NCBI RefSeq assembly: GCF_006538365.1
Contig: NZ_BJKN01000001.1
Coordinates: forward strand, 1,173,583-1,237,582
Direction of reading: 5' to 3'
DNA from: Moorella sp. E308F
Lineage (GTDB): Bacteria; Bacillota; DSM-521; Neomoorellales; Neomoorellaceae
DNA length: 64,000 bases
A program made the translations under genes and the position numbers. Under the pieces are notes generated by a model. That model was not told the DNA's origin. It saw only the letters and a list, made by a program, of their open reading frames with translations, and made no database searches. Numbering within the stretch: position 1 is the first letter of the stretch; every line of letters begins with the position of its first letter. Of this stretch, positions 21,971-30,684 are shown piece after piece.

Positions 21971-22705
21971 ATGGTCAAGCTGCCTGAAAATCTGATCAAA
22001 GCTCGTTTCCTTATCCGGCCCAACCGCTTTACCGTAGTAGCGGAAAGGGGCGGGCAGCATTTAACAGCTTTTCTGGCCGACCCCGGGCGGCTGGCAGAAT
22101 TGCTGTTACCCGGAACCGAGCTTTACCTGGCCCCGGCGCAAGCCGGGGAAAAGCGGAAAACTGTCTACGACGTGGTTTTGTTACACCGGAACGGCACCTT
22201 TATTTCTCTGGACAGCCGCCTGCCCAACCGCCTTTTTGCCGCTGCCTTCCGTTCCGGCGGACTGGGGGCCTTTCAGGGCTACCGGCAGCTAACGGCGGAA
22301 GTCCGGGTCGGCTCCAGCCGCCTGGATTTTTTGTTGACCGTGGGAGGGGAGAAAGAGGCGGGACTACCTGGTGAAGGATTACCACCGTGTTATGTTGAGG
22401 TCAAGTCAGTAACTCTGGTAAACAGCGATAGGGTGGCCCTGTTTCCCGACGCCCCCACCAGTCGCGGCAGCCGCCACCTGCAAGAGCTGATGGCTTTGCG
22501 GGACAGGGGTTGCCGGGCGGCGGTGGTGTTTATAATCCAGCGGGAAGACGCCCTGATCTTTGCTCCCAATGAAGCCACCGATCCTCTTTTTGCCCGGACT
22601 TTGCGGGAAGCGGCGGCTGCCGGGGTCGAAGTTTATGCCTATCGCTGCCGCATCAGCCCGGTGGCGGCCCGCCTCAGTACTGCCGTACCTGTAAAGCTGG
22701 CCTGA
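21971..22705 (+). CDS. sfsA: SfsA family DNA/RNA nuclease-like protein
   Basis: 244 aa, normal length. N-terminal OB-like part (FLIRPNRFTVVAERGGQHLT, then LADPGRLAELLLPG) and a C-terminal nuclease-like domain with DFLLTV, CYVEVKSVTL and FPDAPTSRGSRHLQELMAL. SfsA was named from sugar fermentation stimulation in E. coli and resembles a restriction-type PD-(D/E)xK nuclease; its cellular role is uncertain. ATG 21971 (MVKLPENL) is the start consistent with the family; upstream codons run through the tRNA terminator. Confidence 0.92.
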   Translation: MVKLPENLIKARFLIRPNRFTVVAERGGQHLTAFLADPGRLAELLLPGTELYLAPAQAGEKRKTVYDVVLLHRNGTFISLDSRLPNRLFAAAFRSGGLGAFQGYRQLTAEVRVGSSRLDFLLTVGGEKEAGLPGEGLPPCYVEVKSVTLVNSDRVALFPDAPTSRGSRHLQELMALRDRGCRAAVVFIIQREDALIFAPNEATDPLFARTLREAAAAGVEVYAYRCRISPVAARLSTAVPVKLA

Positions 22706-22835
22706 GCGACCTTTGCTGCAGCTTGCGTCATTGCTGGTAAAAAATGTCCCCGTGAAGGGCAGGAAATTTGCGGTATGCGTCGAATAGTTACCTCCAGGTG
22801 AAGAGAAAATGACAATTCCTTAGCACATAAGCTGG

Positions 22836-23105
22836 GTGGTTTTGGGCAGCGGCTTTTTAAGTTTGGCCATCAGCGCCTGGCTGGCCCCGGTAACGAGCCG
22901 GGCCAAACCGATAAACTCTCCTGCTTTGCGGCGCAAGTTTCACCGGGTGGCCGTAAGAGTCACGATAACAGTGCCGGTAATGTTGCTTTTCATAAGTGGG
23001 CGACGGCCCACCCTGGCCCTGGCCGGGGCTGCCGGCCTGAGCTGGCAGGGTGCCATTATTTATCTTGCCAGCGTAAGCCGGCAGAAGGAGGTGAAACCGG
23101 GATGA
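22836..23105 (+). CDS. small putative membrane protein, unknown
   Basis: 89 codons from GTG 22836. Hydrophobic at the start (GSGFLSLAISAWLAPV) and at VTITVPVMLLFIS and LALAGAAGLSWQGAIIYLAS, with a basic stretch between, so two or three membrane segments are possible. The ribosome site is weak. It ends with GGAGGTGAAACC, which serves the next small ORF, suggesting a real two-gene unit. No family recognised. Confidence 0.4.
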   Translation: MVLGSGFLSLAISAWLAPVTSRAKPINSPALRRKFHRVAVRVTITVPVMLLFISGRRPTLALAGAAGLSWQGAIIYLASVSRQKEVKPG

Positions 23106-23200
23106 AGCGCCCGGCGGTGGTCTTCCTGACGGCGGTTGCTTTTATTGCTACCTTTCTGGCCTATATAAATGCTGCCTCGGCCTATTATGGATTGGTATGA
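23102..23200 (+). CDS. 32-residue hydrophobic peptide
   Basis: ATG 23102 lies 7 bp after GGAGGTGA and overlaps the end of the preceding ORF. The peptide is MKRPAVVFLTAVAFIATF followed by LAYINAASAYYGLV: a basic start and a single membrane helix. Function unknown. The strong ribosome site and overlap favour translation. Confidence 0.4.
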   Translation: MKRPAVVFLTAVAFIATFLAYINAASAYYGLV

Positions 23201-23240
23201 AACTGAGGTACCTCCAAGTTTAAGAAAGTAAAACATAAAG

Positions 23241-23271
23241 TTAGAGAGGTGGATTTTATCACCTCTCTAAA
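23241..23271 (+). terminator. hairpin before the GGDEF/HD-GYP gene
   Basis: TTAGAGAGGTG pairs with CACCTCTCTAA around GATTTTAT. A short AATTT follows. It is either a weak terminator for the small membrane ORFs or a leader structure; it ends about 20 bp before the next start codon. Confidence 0.45.
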
Positions 23272-23291
23272 ATTTATGGAGAAGGTTTAAC

Positions 23292-24977
23292 ATGAAATGG
23301 AAGGAAGAACGGAACCGGAAGATAGCTAAATATGTCTTATTCTTTTACCTGGGTGCTTTGACTGTTATGGCTATATCCCTGTTAAGCGCCCTTGAATTGA
23401 CATATTTTCCTAAAAGGATGTATCTAAATTATCCGGTAAGCGGTCTCTTCCTGGGTGTTTTCGCTTTAGCAGGAATACTTTATCTCACCAAAAAAGATTA
23501 TGTGACAGTTCTTACTTCGAGCGAACCGCCACGTACCATCAGCTTGCTGATAAGCATTCTTATCTGGGCCTTTACCATAGCTATCGTCTTTATATCGGAC
23601 TTCCACGGCAGTTCCTTTAAAGTCCTTTTCTTTGTCCCGGTGATCTATGCAGCTATAAATCACGGTCAAAAATATGGCCTTATATTTTCTTTATTATGTG
23701 TCATGCCCCTTATTATTTCTGACTTGCTGCATTACTCTCCTGAAGGGGTCAATAAAGCCCTGGAAGCCGATCTGGTCCTCAGCTTAATTATTTTTATGGC
23801 CGCCTGGCTCATCGGGGGATTTCTGGATATTGAAAGGGAAACCATTAAAAAGCTGGCAGAGATGGCAAACAGGGACGACCTGACAGGCTTATGGAATAAA
23901 CGTTATTTTTACTACGCCCTGGAAGACCTGTTTACCCGGGCTAAAAAGGAAAATTTAAACCTCTCCCTGGTTCTTGCCGATGTTGACTACTTTAAAACGT
24001 ACAACGACGCTTTGGGTCATCTTGAGGGAGATAAGGTTTTAAAGAAAATTGGCGAAATTATTGGCCGGGCAGTACCAGAGGGGGCTGTAGCTGCACGTTA
24101 TGGAGGCGAAGAGTTTGCGGTACTGTTGCCCGGGTACTCCAGTCAGCAGGCCCTTATTGTTGCTGAACAGATTCGTAAAGAGGTCGAGAATTACTCTTTC
24201 TTTGGCCAAGAGTACCAACCGGCCCAAAAGATCACCCTGTCTCTGGGTATTGCTACTTACCCTGTTCATGCTAAAACATCCACAGAGCTTATTCGCCGGG
24301 CCGATGATGCCCTCTTCCGGGCCAAATCGGTACGTAAGAACAGGACGGAGATTTATTTTTCCGTTTTAGACGAGCTCTGCGCCGCATATAACAGTACGGG
24401 TGAGGACCTGCTTAGTACTTTGAAGACCCTGCTCAGTGTCATCCAGGCCAAGGATCGCTATACACGAGGGCATTCCGAACGGGTTACAGAGTATGCAGTA
24501 GTTGTTGGCGAATATCTCAATTTACCCGGAGAAGAGTTAAATACCTTGAGGCTCAGCGCTTTTCTCCATGATATCGGTAAGATAGAGATAGAACGTGAAC
24601 TTTTAAACAACCCGCTTCCTTTAAACGAGGAAGAACGTTTGCTTTTTCAGCAACACCCGGTCTGGGGAGCGGAAATAGTTCGTTCCGTACCCCTGCTGGG
24701 CAAATGCACCCCCATTATTCTTGCCCATCACGAGAATTTTGACGGCTCAGGTTACCCTTGTGGACTGAAAGGCGAGGCTATACCCCTTGGTGCCAGGATT
24801 TTACGAGTGGTAGACAGCTTTGACGCCATGGCGACCAATAGGCCCTACCGCCGGGCTTTAACTGTCAGCCGTTGCCTGGAAGAACTCCGGCGAGGGGCTG
24901 GAACCTTATATGATCCAGAAATTGTTACGGCCTTTCTCAATGTTTCAGAACGCATTTTTCGCCTGCTGGCAAGTTAG
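23292..24977 (+). CDS. membrane GGDEF + HD-GYP protein (c-di-GMP synthesis and breakdown)
   Basis: 561 aa. About six membrane segments span residues ~12-180. A GGDEF domain (~190-355) has RDDLTGLWNKRYF and the intact active loop RYGGEEFAVLLPG, so a diguanylate cyclase is expected. An HD-GYP domain (~365-560) has RGHSERV, LHDIGKIE, AHHENFDGSGYP and DSFDAM, the metal ligands of an active c-di-GMP phosphodiesterase. Both activities in one membrane protein imply control by an unknown membrane or periplasmic signal. ATG 23292 follows GGAGAAGG. It is a single gene, and a likely source or sink for the messenger read by the riboswitch at 4364. Confidence 0.92.
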   Translation: MKWKEERNRKIAKYVLFFYLGALTVMAISLLSALELTYFPKRMYLNYPVSGLFLGVFALAGILYLTKKDYVTVLTSSEPPRTISLLISILIWAFTIAIVFISDFHGSSFKVLFFVPVIYAAINHGQKYGLIFSLLCVMPLIISDLLHYSPEGVNKALEADLVLSLIIFMAAWLIGGFLDIERETIKKLAEMANRDDLTGLWNKRYFYYALEDLFTRAKKENLNLSLVLADVDYFKTYNDALGHLEGDKVLKKIGEIIGRAVPEGAVAARYGGEEFAVLLPGYSSQQALIVAEQIRKEVENYSFFGQEYQPAQKITLSLGIATYPVHAKTSTELIRRADDALFRAKSVRKNRTEIYFSVLDELCAAYNSTGEDLLSTLKTLLSVIQAKDRYTRGHSERVTEYAVVVGEYLNLPGEELNTLRLSAFLHDIGKIEIERELLNNPLPLNEEERLLFQQHPVWGAEIVRSVPLLGKCTPIILAHHENFDGSGYPCGLKGEAIPLGARILRVVDSFDAMATNRPYRRALTVSRCLEELRRGAGTLYDPEIVTAFLNVSERIFRLLAS

Positions 24978-25064
24978 GAAATATTGGCGGCCGGCCGCGC
25001 GCGGGAGGATTCAGTAGGTCGAGAGCTAAATTTAATGTTAAGCTGAAAACGTTATAAAACTATT

Positions 25065-25307
25065 ATGGAAGCAGGAACTGGTATGGCTGTTTACCGGCTG
25101 GATACATGCGGGGAAATGTGCCCGATACCGATTGTGCGCACAAAGGTCAAGCTCAAGCAGCTGGCCCGGGGCGATATTCTCATTGTTACCAGTGACCACA
25201 GTTGCACCAGCCAGTCCCTGGCCGAAACAGTGCAAAAAATGGGGTACCGCGTCGAGGTCAGGGGGGTGGCCAACGGCATCTGGGAAGTTGTAATTGAGAA
25301 GGGTTAA
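25065..25307 (+). CDS. TusA-family sulfur carrier protein
   Basis: 80 aa (or 74 from ATG 25083). Signature CGEMCPIPIVRTKVKLK carries the active Cys-Pro-x-Pro; the C-terminal half GDILIVTSDHSCTSQSLAET is typical of the fold. TusA-like proteins carry persulfide sulfur, and members next to YeeE/YedE permeases serve thiosulfate or selenium use. Here the permease gene is 1 kb downstream, past a LysR regulator. Neither start has a strong ribosome site. Confidence 0.85.
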   Translation: MEAGTGMAVYRLDTCGEMCPIPIVRTKVKLKQLARGDILIVTSDHSCTSQSLAETVQKMGYRVEVRGVANGIWEVVIEKG

Positions 25308-25373
25308 CCTGACTGGCCCGGGTTCAAGGTAGAGAGAAGCAGAAGAAGAGATACATGGGGGCTGGCTAAAGGT

Positions 25374-26267
25374 TTAACAGAAAGCCTTCTTATTAGTTAA
25401 CAAGAAACGAAAAAACTTCTTTTGCAAACTTGTGGCCGGTTTACCGGCCGGGTAAACAATATTAAAGGTGCTGCGAAAGGAAATGCCGTCCACCTGCAGG
25501 GCTTTTAAAGTGCCGGCATGAATTTCCCGCCGGATGGCCAGGCGGGAGAGGAGGGAGACCCCGTGACCGGCAGTAATGGCCGATTTAATGGCGTCGTTCG
25601 AATTTAACTCCAGGACGACATTCAGGTCGGCAATGGTTAGACCCTGCCCGGCCAGGGCGCGGGCAATCACCCCGCGGGTACCGGAGCCCTCTTCCCTGAG
25701 GATTAAGGGCAGGCGGCGGAGTTCTTCTAAAGTCACCCGTTCCGGGCCCTGCCAGCCGGCAGGTACAATTAAAAGGAGCTCATCTTCAGCTACCCCCCGG
25801 GTGGCCAGGCCGGACTGGTCGACAGGCCCTTCAATGAGACCGATATCAATGGTCCTATCTAGCAATTTCTGGATGGTTTCTTCCCGGTTGCCGACCAGCA
25901 GCTTGATATTGGCATCGGGATATTTTTCTTTAAAGCTATAAATGGTGCAGGGCAGGGCATAGCTGCCAATGCTGCTGCTGGCGCCGACAATGAGGCGTTC
26001 CTGGCCGCTCTTCCAGTTGTTGAGGTCGCGTTTTAGATTTTCTGCCAGCTGGAGAAAGGTCTGGCCGTATTCGTAAACGATTTCCCCCAGGGGCGTTAAC
26101 TCCACCCCTTTGGTAGTGCGGGTAAAGAGTTCGACTTCCAGGTCGTTTTCTAGGAGCTGGATTTGATAGCTCAGGGAAGACTGGGACATGTGCAAGATGC
26201 GAGCTGCTTCGGAAATGGATTTTACCTGAGCTACCGTGCAAAAGGCGTGCAGGTGGTTAAGGTTCAT
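25374..26267 (-). CDS. LysR-family transcriptional regulator (CysB/CbbR-like)
   Basis: 297 aa. N-terminal winged HTH (AQVKSISEAARILHMSQSSL then SYQIQLLENDLEVELFTRTT) and a substrate-binding effector domain (~90-290). Divergent from the YeeE/YedE permease gene with a 78-bp shared region, the classic LysR layout, so it most likely controls the sulfur module in response to a sulfur compound (inference). ATG 26267 follows GGGAGGG on the complement. Confidence 0.9.
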   Translation of the reverse strand: MNLNHLHAFCTVAQVKSISEAARILHMSQSSLSYQIQLLENDLEVELFTRTTKGVELTPLGEIVYEYGQTFLQLAENLKRDLNNWKSGQERLIVGASSSIGSYALPCTIYSFKEKYPDANIKLLVGNREETIQKLLDRTIDIGLIEGPVDQSGLATRGVAEDELLLIVPAGWQGPERVTLEELRRLPLILREEGSGTRGVIARALAGQGLTIADLNVVLELNSNDAIKSAITAGHGVSLLSRLAIRREIHAGTLKALQVDGISFRSTFNIVYPAGKPATSLQKKFFRFLLTNKKAFC

Positions 26268-26345
26268 GGACCGGCCCTCCCTGCCTGATGGTTACAGTTT
26301 TATTATAGCATATGAAACCACCTGAAGGATAAGGCGGTAAGTATC

Positions 26346-27545
26346 ATGGTAACAGAGCTGCAAAAGGAGTTACGATTGGCTAAACAGGTTAAGCTCAATC
26401 TCAGGTCCCAGGAACCTTACGCCCTTGGTGCAGCCCTGCTCGCTGCCGCTATCTACTGGTGGCTGCAGGGACGCGGGCCGGGCCTGGGGGAAGCCTGGCT
26501 TTTTGGCCTGGGCTTTGGCTTTGTCCTCCAGCGCAGCCGCTTTTGTTTTGTGGCCGCTTTCCGCGACCCCTTCATTACTGGCAACACATCCTTGAGCCGA
26601 GCAGTGGTCATCGCCTTGATGGCAGCAGTCCCGGGGATGGCCCTGGTAGCATGGACAGGGGTTACCCTGGCAGATGTTCACCCGGCAGGCTGGCATACTG
26701 TGGCCGGCGGCCTCCTTTTTGGCGTGGGGATGGTCCTGGCCGGCGGCTGTGCCAGCGGCAATTTAATGCGGGTGGGCGAAGGGCACTTGCTGCAATGGCT
26801 GGTCCTGGCTGCCTTCATCGGCGGCTCCCTCTGGGGAGCCCATGATTTCGGCTGGTGGCAGCAGGTAAGTATCAGCCGTTCCCCCACCCTGTTTCTCCCC
26901 GAAGTGCTGGGCTGGGGGCCGGCCCTTCTTATCCAGCTCCTAGCCCTGGTGATGGTGTACCTGGGCTTAAACCTCCTGGAAAGGCGTTCCTTTCCGGGTT
27001 TTACCGCCGCCGGGAGACAGCGGCAGCCCTTTCACCTGCGCCGCCTGTGGACCCATCCCTGGCCTTATTGGACCGGGGGACTGGCACTGGCAGTCCTGGA
27101 TGTAGCTTTAACCTGGCGCGGGGGCCAGCCCTGGGGTATTACCACCGCCTTCAGCTACTGGGGCGCCTGGCTCTGGGAGGCTTTTACCGGGGCGCCGCCG
27201 GGATGGTACTATTTTTCCCTGCCGGCCCACAGCCGGGCCTTGAGCCTGGGGTTTTTGGCTGAGCCCCGAACTCTTCTCGACCTGGGGCTCATTGGAGGAG
27301 CCTTTTTAGCCGCCCTGGCAGGTTCGGAATTTCGTTTCCACTGGCCGCGGCGCTGGCCCCTGGTGCCAGCTGCCTTAATAGGCGGGCTGTTGATGGGTTA
27401 CGGGGCCAGGATTGCCATGGGGTGCAACATCGGCGCCCTTTTCAACGGCATCGCTTCCTTTTCCCTCCACGGCTGGCTTTTCGGTTTGGGCCTGGCCGGC
27501 GGTGCTTACCTGGGGAGCAAGCTCCTCCTCCGTTTCCTGGTATAA
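26346..27545 (+). CDS. YeeE/YedE-family permease (thiosulfate or sulfur-compound uptake)
   Basis: 399 aa, about ten membrane segments. Conserved cysteine-containing patches QRSRFCFVAAFRD, GGCASGNLMRVGEGH and, in the second repeat, YGARIAMGCNIGALFNGI are the hallmark of YeeE/YedE proteins; TsuA, the structurally known member, imports thiosulfate through such cysteines. The duplicated two-half layout fits. ATG 26346 has AAGGCGG upstream. It sits between a LysR gene and a PhsABC-like reductase, which supports thiosulfate or polysulfide as substrate. Confidence 0.88.
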   Translation: MVTELQKELRLAKQVKLNLRSQEPYALGAALLAAAIYWWLQGRGPGLGEAWLFGLGFGFVLQRSRFCFVAAFRDPFITGNTSLSRAVVIALMAAVPGMALVAWTGVTLADVHPAGWHTVAGGLLFGVGMVLAGGCASGNLMRVGEGHLLQWLVLAAFIGGSLWGAHDFGWWQQVSISRSPTLFLPEVLGWGPALLIQLLALVMVYLGLNLLERRSFPGFTAAGRQRQPFHLRRLWTHPWPYWTGGLALAVLDVALTWRGGQPWGITTAFSYWGAWLWEAFTGAPPGWYYFSLPAHSRALSLGFLAEPRTLLDLGLIGGAFLAALAGSEFRFHWPRRWPLVPAALIGGLLMGYGARIAMGCNIGALFNGIASFSLHGWLFGLGLAGGAYLGSKLLLRFLV

Positions 27546-27637
27546 ACCTGCACCTATCGAAAGGTCTGGTGGCCGTCGAAGATACCGTTAGACAATTCAT
27601 GAACCAGAAGACCGCCAGGCCGCATGATTCCTGGCCT

Positions 27638-27667
27638 AAGGGGAGCTTTTGCAGCTCCCCTTTCGCT
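27638..27667 (+). terminator. terminator after the YeeE/YedE gene
   Basis: AAGGGGAGCT pairs with AGCTCCCCTT around TTTGC, followed by TCGCTTTA. Confidence 0.75.
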
Positions 27668-27810
27668 TTACCGGAGCATTCCCGAGGGGCAGGAGAAAGG
27701 AATGTTGACTGGTAAAATATATTGTGAAAGTAACATTGAGGGCAAATGGCAGGGCGGGGATATGTGTTAGCGCCAACAGGAAACATTCATCCAGTTTCGG
27801 AGGTGAGGGC

Positions 27811-29982
27811 ATGTTAGAACAAAGAATAAGCCGGCGAACCTTCCTGAAAGGCTCCCTGGTGGCCGGGGCCCTGGCCACCTTTGGCGGCATGCTGGTTCCC
27901 CGGGAGCAGGCGGGGGCGGCAGGGGCAGTAGCCCCTGAAACTTCCCGGACCGTTCCCACCATTTGCGAAATGTGCGGGGTTAAATGCGGTATCCTGGCTC
28001 ATGTCAGGGAAGACCGGGTTTGGCGTCTTACCGGTAACCCCAGGGACCCCCAGAGCAGCGGCCGTTTATGTGCCCGGGGCAATGCCGGGATCAAAACTCT
28101 CTATGATCCCGACCGCCTGAAGGGTCCCATGAAGAGGGTGGGCGAAGGGAAGTTCCAGCCCATCAGCTGGGAGCAGGCTTTTAAGGAAATTGGCGCCAAA
28201 TTACAGGAACTGAAAGGCCGTTACGGCCCCCAGACCCTGGTCTGGCTGGCTCACCCGGAGCTTATTTCTCCTTTAGAGAAGCATTTCATGGCTGCCTTCG
28301 GTTCCCCCAATTATACCGGCCATGGGCCGACCTGTTACAGCAGCCGTAACGTTGCTTTTGAGCAAATGTACGGCGGCGTTCCCGGGGTTGACTACCGCAA
28401 TGTCAGGTACTACGTTGCCTTTGGCCGTAACCTCACAGGAGGTATTAAAAACCCTGACATTCAAAAGATAGTTGCCGCCAAAGCAGAAGGCGCCCACCTG
28501 GTGGCCGTAGACCCGAGGTTGAGTGATTTTGCCTTCTATGCCGATGAATGGCTCCCCATCAGGCCGGGTACCGATCTGGCCATGATTCTGGCCCTGATTA
28601 ATGTTATCATTAATGAAAATCTGTATGATGCTTCCTTTATAGCCGAACGTACCGTTGGTTTTGAAGAATTGAAAGCCGGGGTGGCCGCTTATACCCCTGA
28701 ATGGGCGGCCAAAATCACGGGAATAGACGCGGCGACCATCGGCCGCATCGCCCGGGAACTGGCAGCCGCCAAACCGGCAGCAGCCGTCGATCCCGGCTGG
28801 CATGCCGTTACCGGTTCCCAGTATTACAATAGCGTCCAGACGGCCCGGGCCGTAGCCGCCCTCAACGCCCTGTTGGGGAACCTGGGTGCCAAAGGCGGCC
28901 TGGCCTTCCCGTCCAGGATTAAGCTGGGTGATCCATCCAGTATCATGGGCCCCAAACCGCCGGCGGCGGCGGGGCCGCGCTGGGATGGGGCCGGTAGCGA
29001 GAAATGGCCTCTCAATAAAGCCCACGGCATGATCCAGGTTTTCCCTGAGAGGGTCAAAAAAGATAAACCATACCCTATCAAAGCAGTGGTAATCCAGCAC
29101 CTGAACCCGGTGCGCTCCAGTACGGATTCCGGGGCCTTTATTGAGGCGTTGAAGCAATTGGAACTTGTGGTGGTCATCGATATCCAGATGAACGATACGG
29201 CCTACTATGCCCACTATGTGTTGCCGGAAGCCACCTACCTGGAAAGGTACGACCCCTTGATGACGGCGGGCAACAAAGTGGTGTTGCGCCAGCCGGCAGT
29301 AGAGCCCCTTTTTGATACCAGAGGTGCTGAAGAAATCATCGCTGGCCTGGCTAAAGCCGCTGGTTTAAGTGAGTACTTTAACTTTACCCTGGAGCAATAT
29401 AACGACGCCCTGCTGGCTCCCCTGGGCCTGACCCAGGCGCAGCTGGCCCGGGTAGGGGTAGCCGAAGTAGAAGCCCAAAAACCCGATTACACCAAACTCA
29501 AGACGCCTTCCGGCAAAATTGAGCTGGCCTGCCAGGCCTTTGTCAAGGCCGGCAGCACCCTGACCCCGGCCTGGGAGCCGCCTCTGGTGGAACCGGGGGT
29601 AGACGAGTTCCGTTTCATCCAGGGCCATGTACCCATGCACACCCATACCTCTACCGACAATAACGCCTACCTGCACGCCATCATGCCGGAAAACGAGCTC
29701 TGGATCCATCCCGGCCGGGCCGGCAAGCTGGGCATCAAGACGGGGGATCTCGTCGAAGTGACTTCCCGGGTAGGCAAGGTTAAAGTGAAGGCCCGGGTGA
29801 CGGAAGGCATCCATCCCGAGGCAGTTTTCCTGGCCCATGGCTTTGGCTGCGGTGTTCCTTTAAGAAAGCTGGCCTATAACAAAGGCGCCAATGACAGCGC
29901 TTTGATACCGATTATTACAGCGCCTGTCTCCGGGGCGGCGGCCCAGTGCGAAACTTTGGTGACGGTACGGAAGGCAGGGTGA
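27811..29982 (+). CDS. molybdopterin oxidoreductase, PhsA/PsrA-like (thiosulfate/polysulfide reductase catalytic subunit)
   Basis: 723 aa. A twin-arginine signal (SRRTFLKG, then a hydrophobic stretch) sends it outside the membrane. The Fe-S site C-x2-C-x3-C...C (ICEMCGVKCGILAHV then LCARGNAG) is followed by bis-MGD domains; Cys in GHGPTCYSSRNVAFEQM is the likely molybdenum ligand, as in PhsA/PsrA and Nap-type enzymes. ATG 27811 lies 8 bp behind GGAGGTGAGG; upstream codons would bury the signal peptide. It is first of three genes with Fe-S and cytochrome b subunits. Neighbouring thiosulfate-type permease and TusA suggest sulfur oxyanion or polysulfide reduction. A different substrate cannot be excluded. 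Confidence 0.88.
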   Translation: MLEQRISRRTFLKGSLVAGALATFGGMLVPREQAGAAGAVAPETSRTVPTICEMCGVKCGILAHVREDRVWRLTGNPRDPQSSGRLCARGNAGIKTLYDPDRLKGPMKRVGEGKFQPISWEQAFKEIGAKLQELKGRYGPQTLVWLAHPELISPLEKHFMAAFGSPNYTGHGPTCYSSRNVAFEQMYGGVPGVDYRNVRYYVAFGRNLTGGIKNPDIQKIVAAKAEGAHLVAVDPRLSDFAFYADEWLPIRPGTDLAMILALINVIINENLYDASFIAERTVGFEELKAGVAAYTPEWAAKITGIDAATIGRIARELAAAKPAAAVDPGWHAVTGSQYYNSVQTARAVAALNALLGNLGAKGGLAFPSRIKLGDPSSIMGPKPPAAAGPRWDGAGSEKWPLNKAHGMIQVFPERVKKDKPYPIKAVVIQHLNPVRSSTDSGAFIEALKQLELVVVIDIQMNDTAYYAHYVLPEATYLERYDPLMTAGNKVVLRQPAVEPLFDTRGAEEIIAGLAKAAGLSEYFNFTLEQYNDALLAPLGLTQAQLARVGVAEVEAQKPDYTKLKTPSGKIELACQAFVKAGSTLTPAWEPPLVEPGVDEFRFIQGHVPMHTHTSTDNNAYLHAIMPENELWIHPGRAGKLGIKTGDLVEVTSRVGKVKVKARVTEGIHPEAVFLAHGFGCGVPLRKLAYNKGANDSALIPIITAPVSGAAAQCETLVTVRKAG

Positions 29983-29988
29983 GTTTAG

Positions 29989-30684
29989 ATGGCTAAGTTT
30001 GGTATGCTCGTAGACCTCACGCGTTGTGTAGGCTGCCACGGCTGCACCGTGGCCTGCCAGGCCAGGTGGGACTTATTACCCCAGGTGCAGTTTACCAAAG
30101 TCCACCGTTATGAGATGGGTACTTTCCCCAAAGTCAAAGGCGGGGTGGTAACCACCCAGTGCATGCACTGCGACGATCCCCCATGTGCCCGGGTCTGTCC
30201 TACCGGAGCTACCCGGAAACGTGCCGATGGTATTGTTGTAGTTCATGAGCAGGAGTGTATCGGCTGCCGCTACTGCCAGTCGGCCTGCCCCTATGACGCC
30301 CGGAGCTTTAACCCGGAACGGAATATTGTCCAGAAGTGTTATTTTTGCTATGACTTTGTAGAGAACGGGCAAAAACCGGCCTGCGTGGACACCTGTATGG
30401 CCGCGGCCAGGATTTTTGGTGACCTGGAAGATAAGGGGAGCGAATTATCCCAGGCCATAACCGCCAGGAAAGCCGTCCAGATCAAAGGAACTTCCATCTT
30501 TTACGTACCGCCGCGGAACCTGGATACCTCCGTCCTGCCGCCGGATTTCCAAGAACCCGGTGCCGTACGCATCTGGCAGGATATTGTCCACCCGGGCGGG
30601 AAGACCATTATGGGCCTGGCTGCCGGCGCCGTAATTGCCGGTTTAGTGATCAATAATATTAAAGGGGGCGGCAACAATGACTGA
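29989..30684 (+). CDS. 4Fe-4S electron-transfer subunit (PhsB/PsrB/NrfC-like)
   Basis: 231 aa. Four cysteine clusters of the PhsB/NrfC pattern: CVGCHGCTVACQ, CMHCDDPPCARVCP, CIGCRYCQSACP and CYFCYDFV...CVDTC. A C-terminal hydrophobic segment (MGLAAGAVIAGLVI) probably anchors it at the membrane. It passes electrons between the cytochrome b subunit and the molybdopterin subunit. ATG 29989 begins 6 bp after the catalytic gene stop. There is no Tat signal, so export would be by hitch-hiking with the catalytic subunit. Confidence 0.92.
   Translation: MAKFGMLVDLTRCVGCHGCTVACQARWDLLPQVQFTKVHRYEMGTFPKVKGGVVTTQCMHCDDPPCARVCPTGATRKRADGIVVVHEQECIGCRYCQSACPYDARSFNPERNIVQKCYFCYDFVENGQKPACVDTCMAAARIFGDLEDKGSELSQAITARKAVQIKGTSIFYVPPRNLDTSVLPPDFQEPGAVRIWQDIVHPGGKTIMGLAAGAVIAGLVINNIKGGGNND

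Noticed and set aside
28273-29214. 313-codon open frame on the complement of the molybdopterin oxidoreductase gene
   Set aside because: It lies wholly inside a well-identified GC-rich gene, has low-complexity Gly/Arg content, no ribosome site and no family resemblance.
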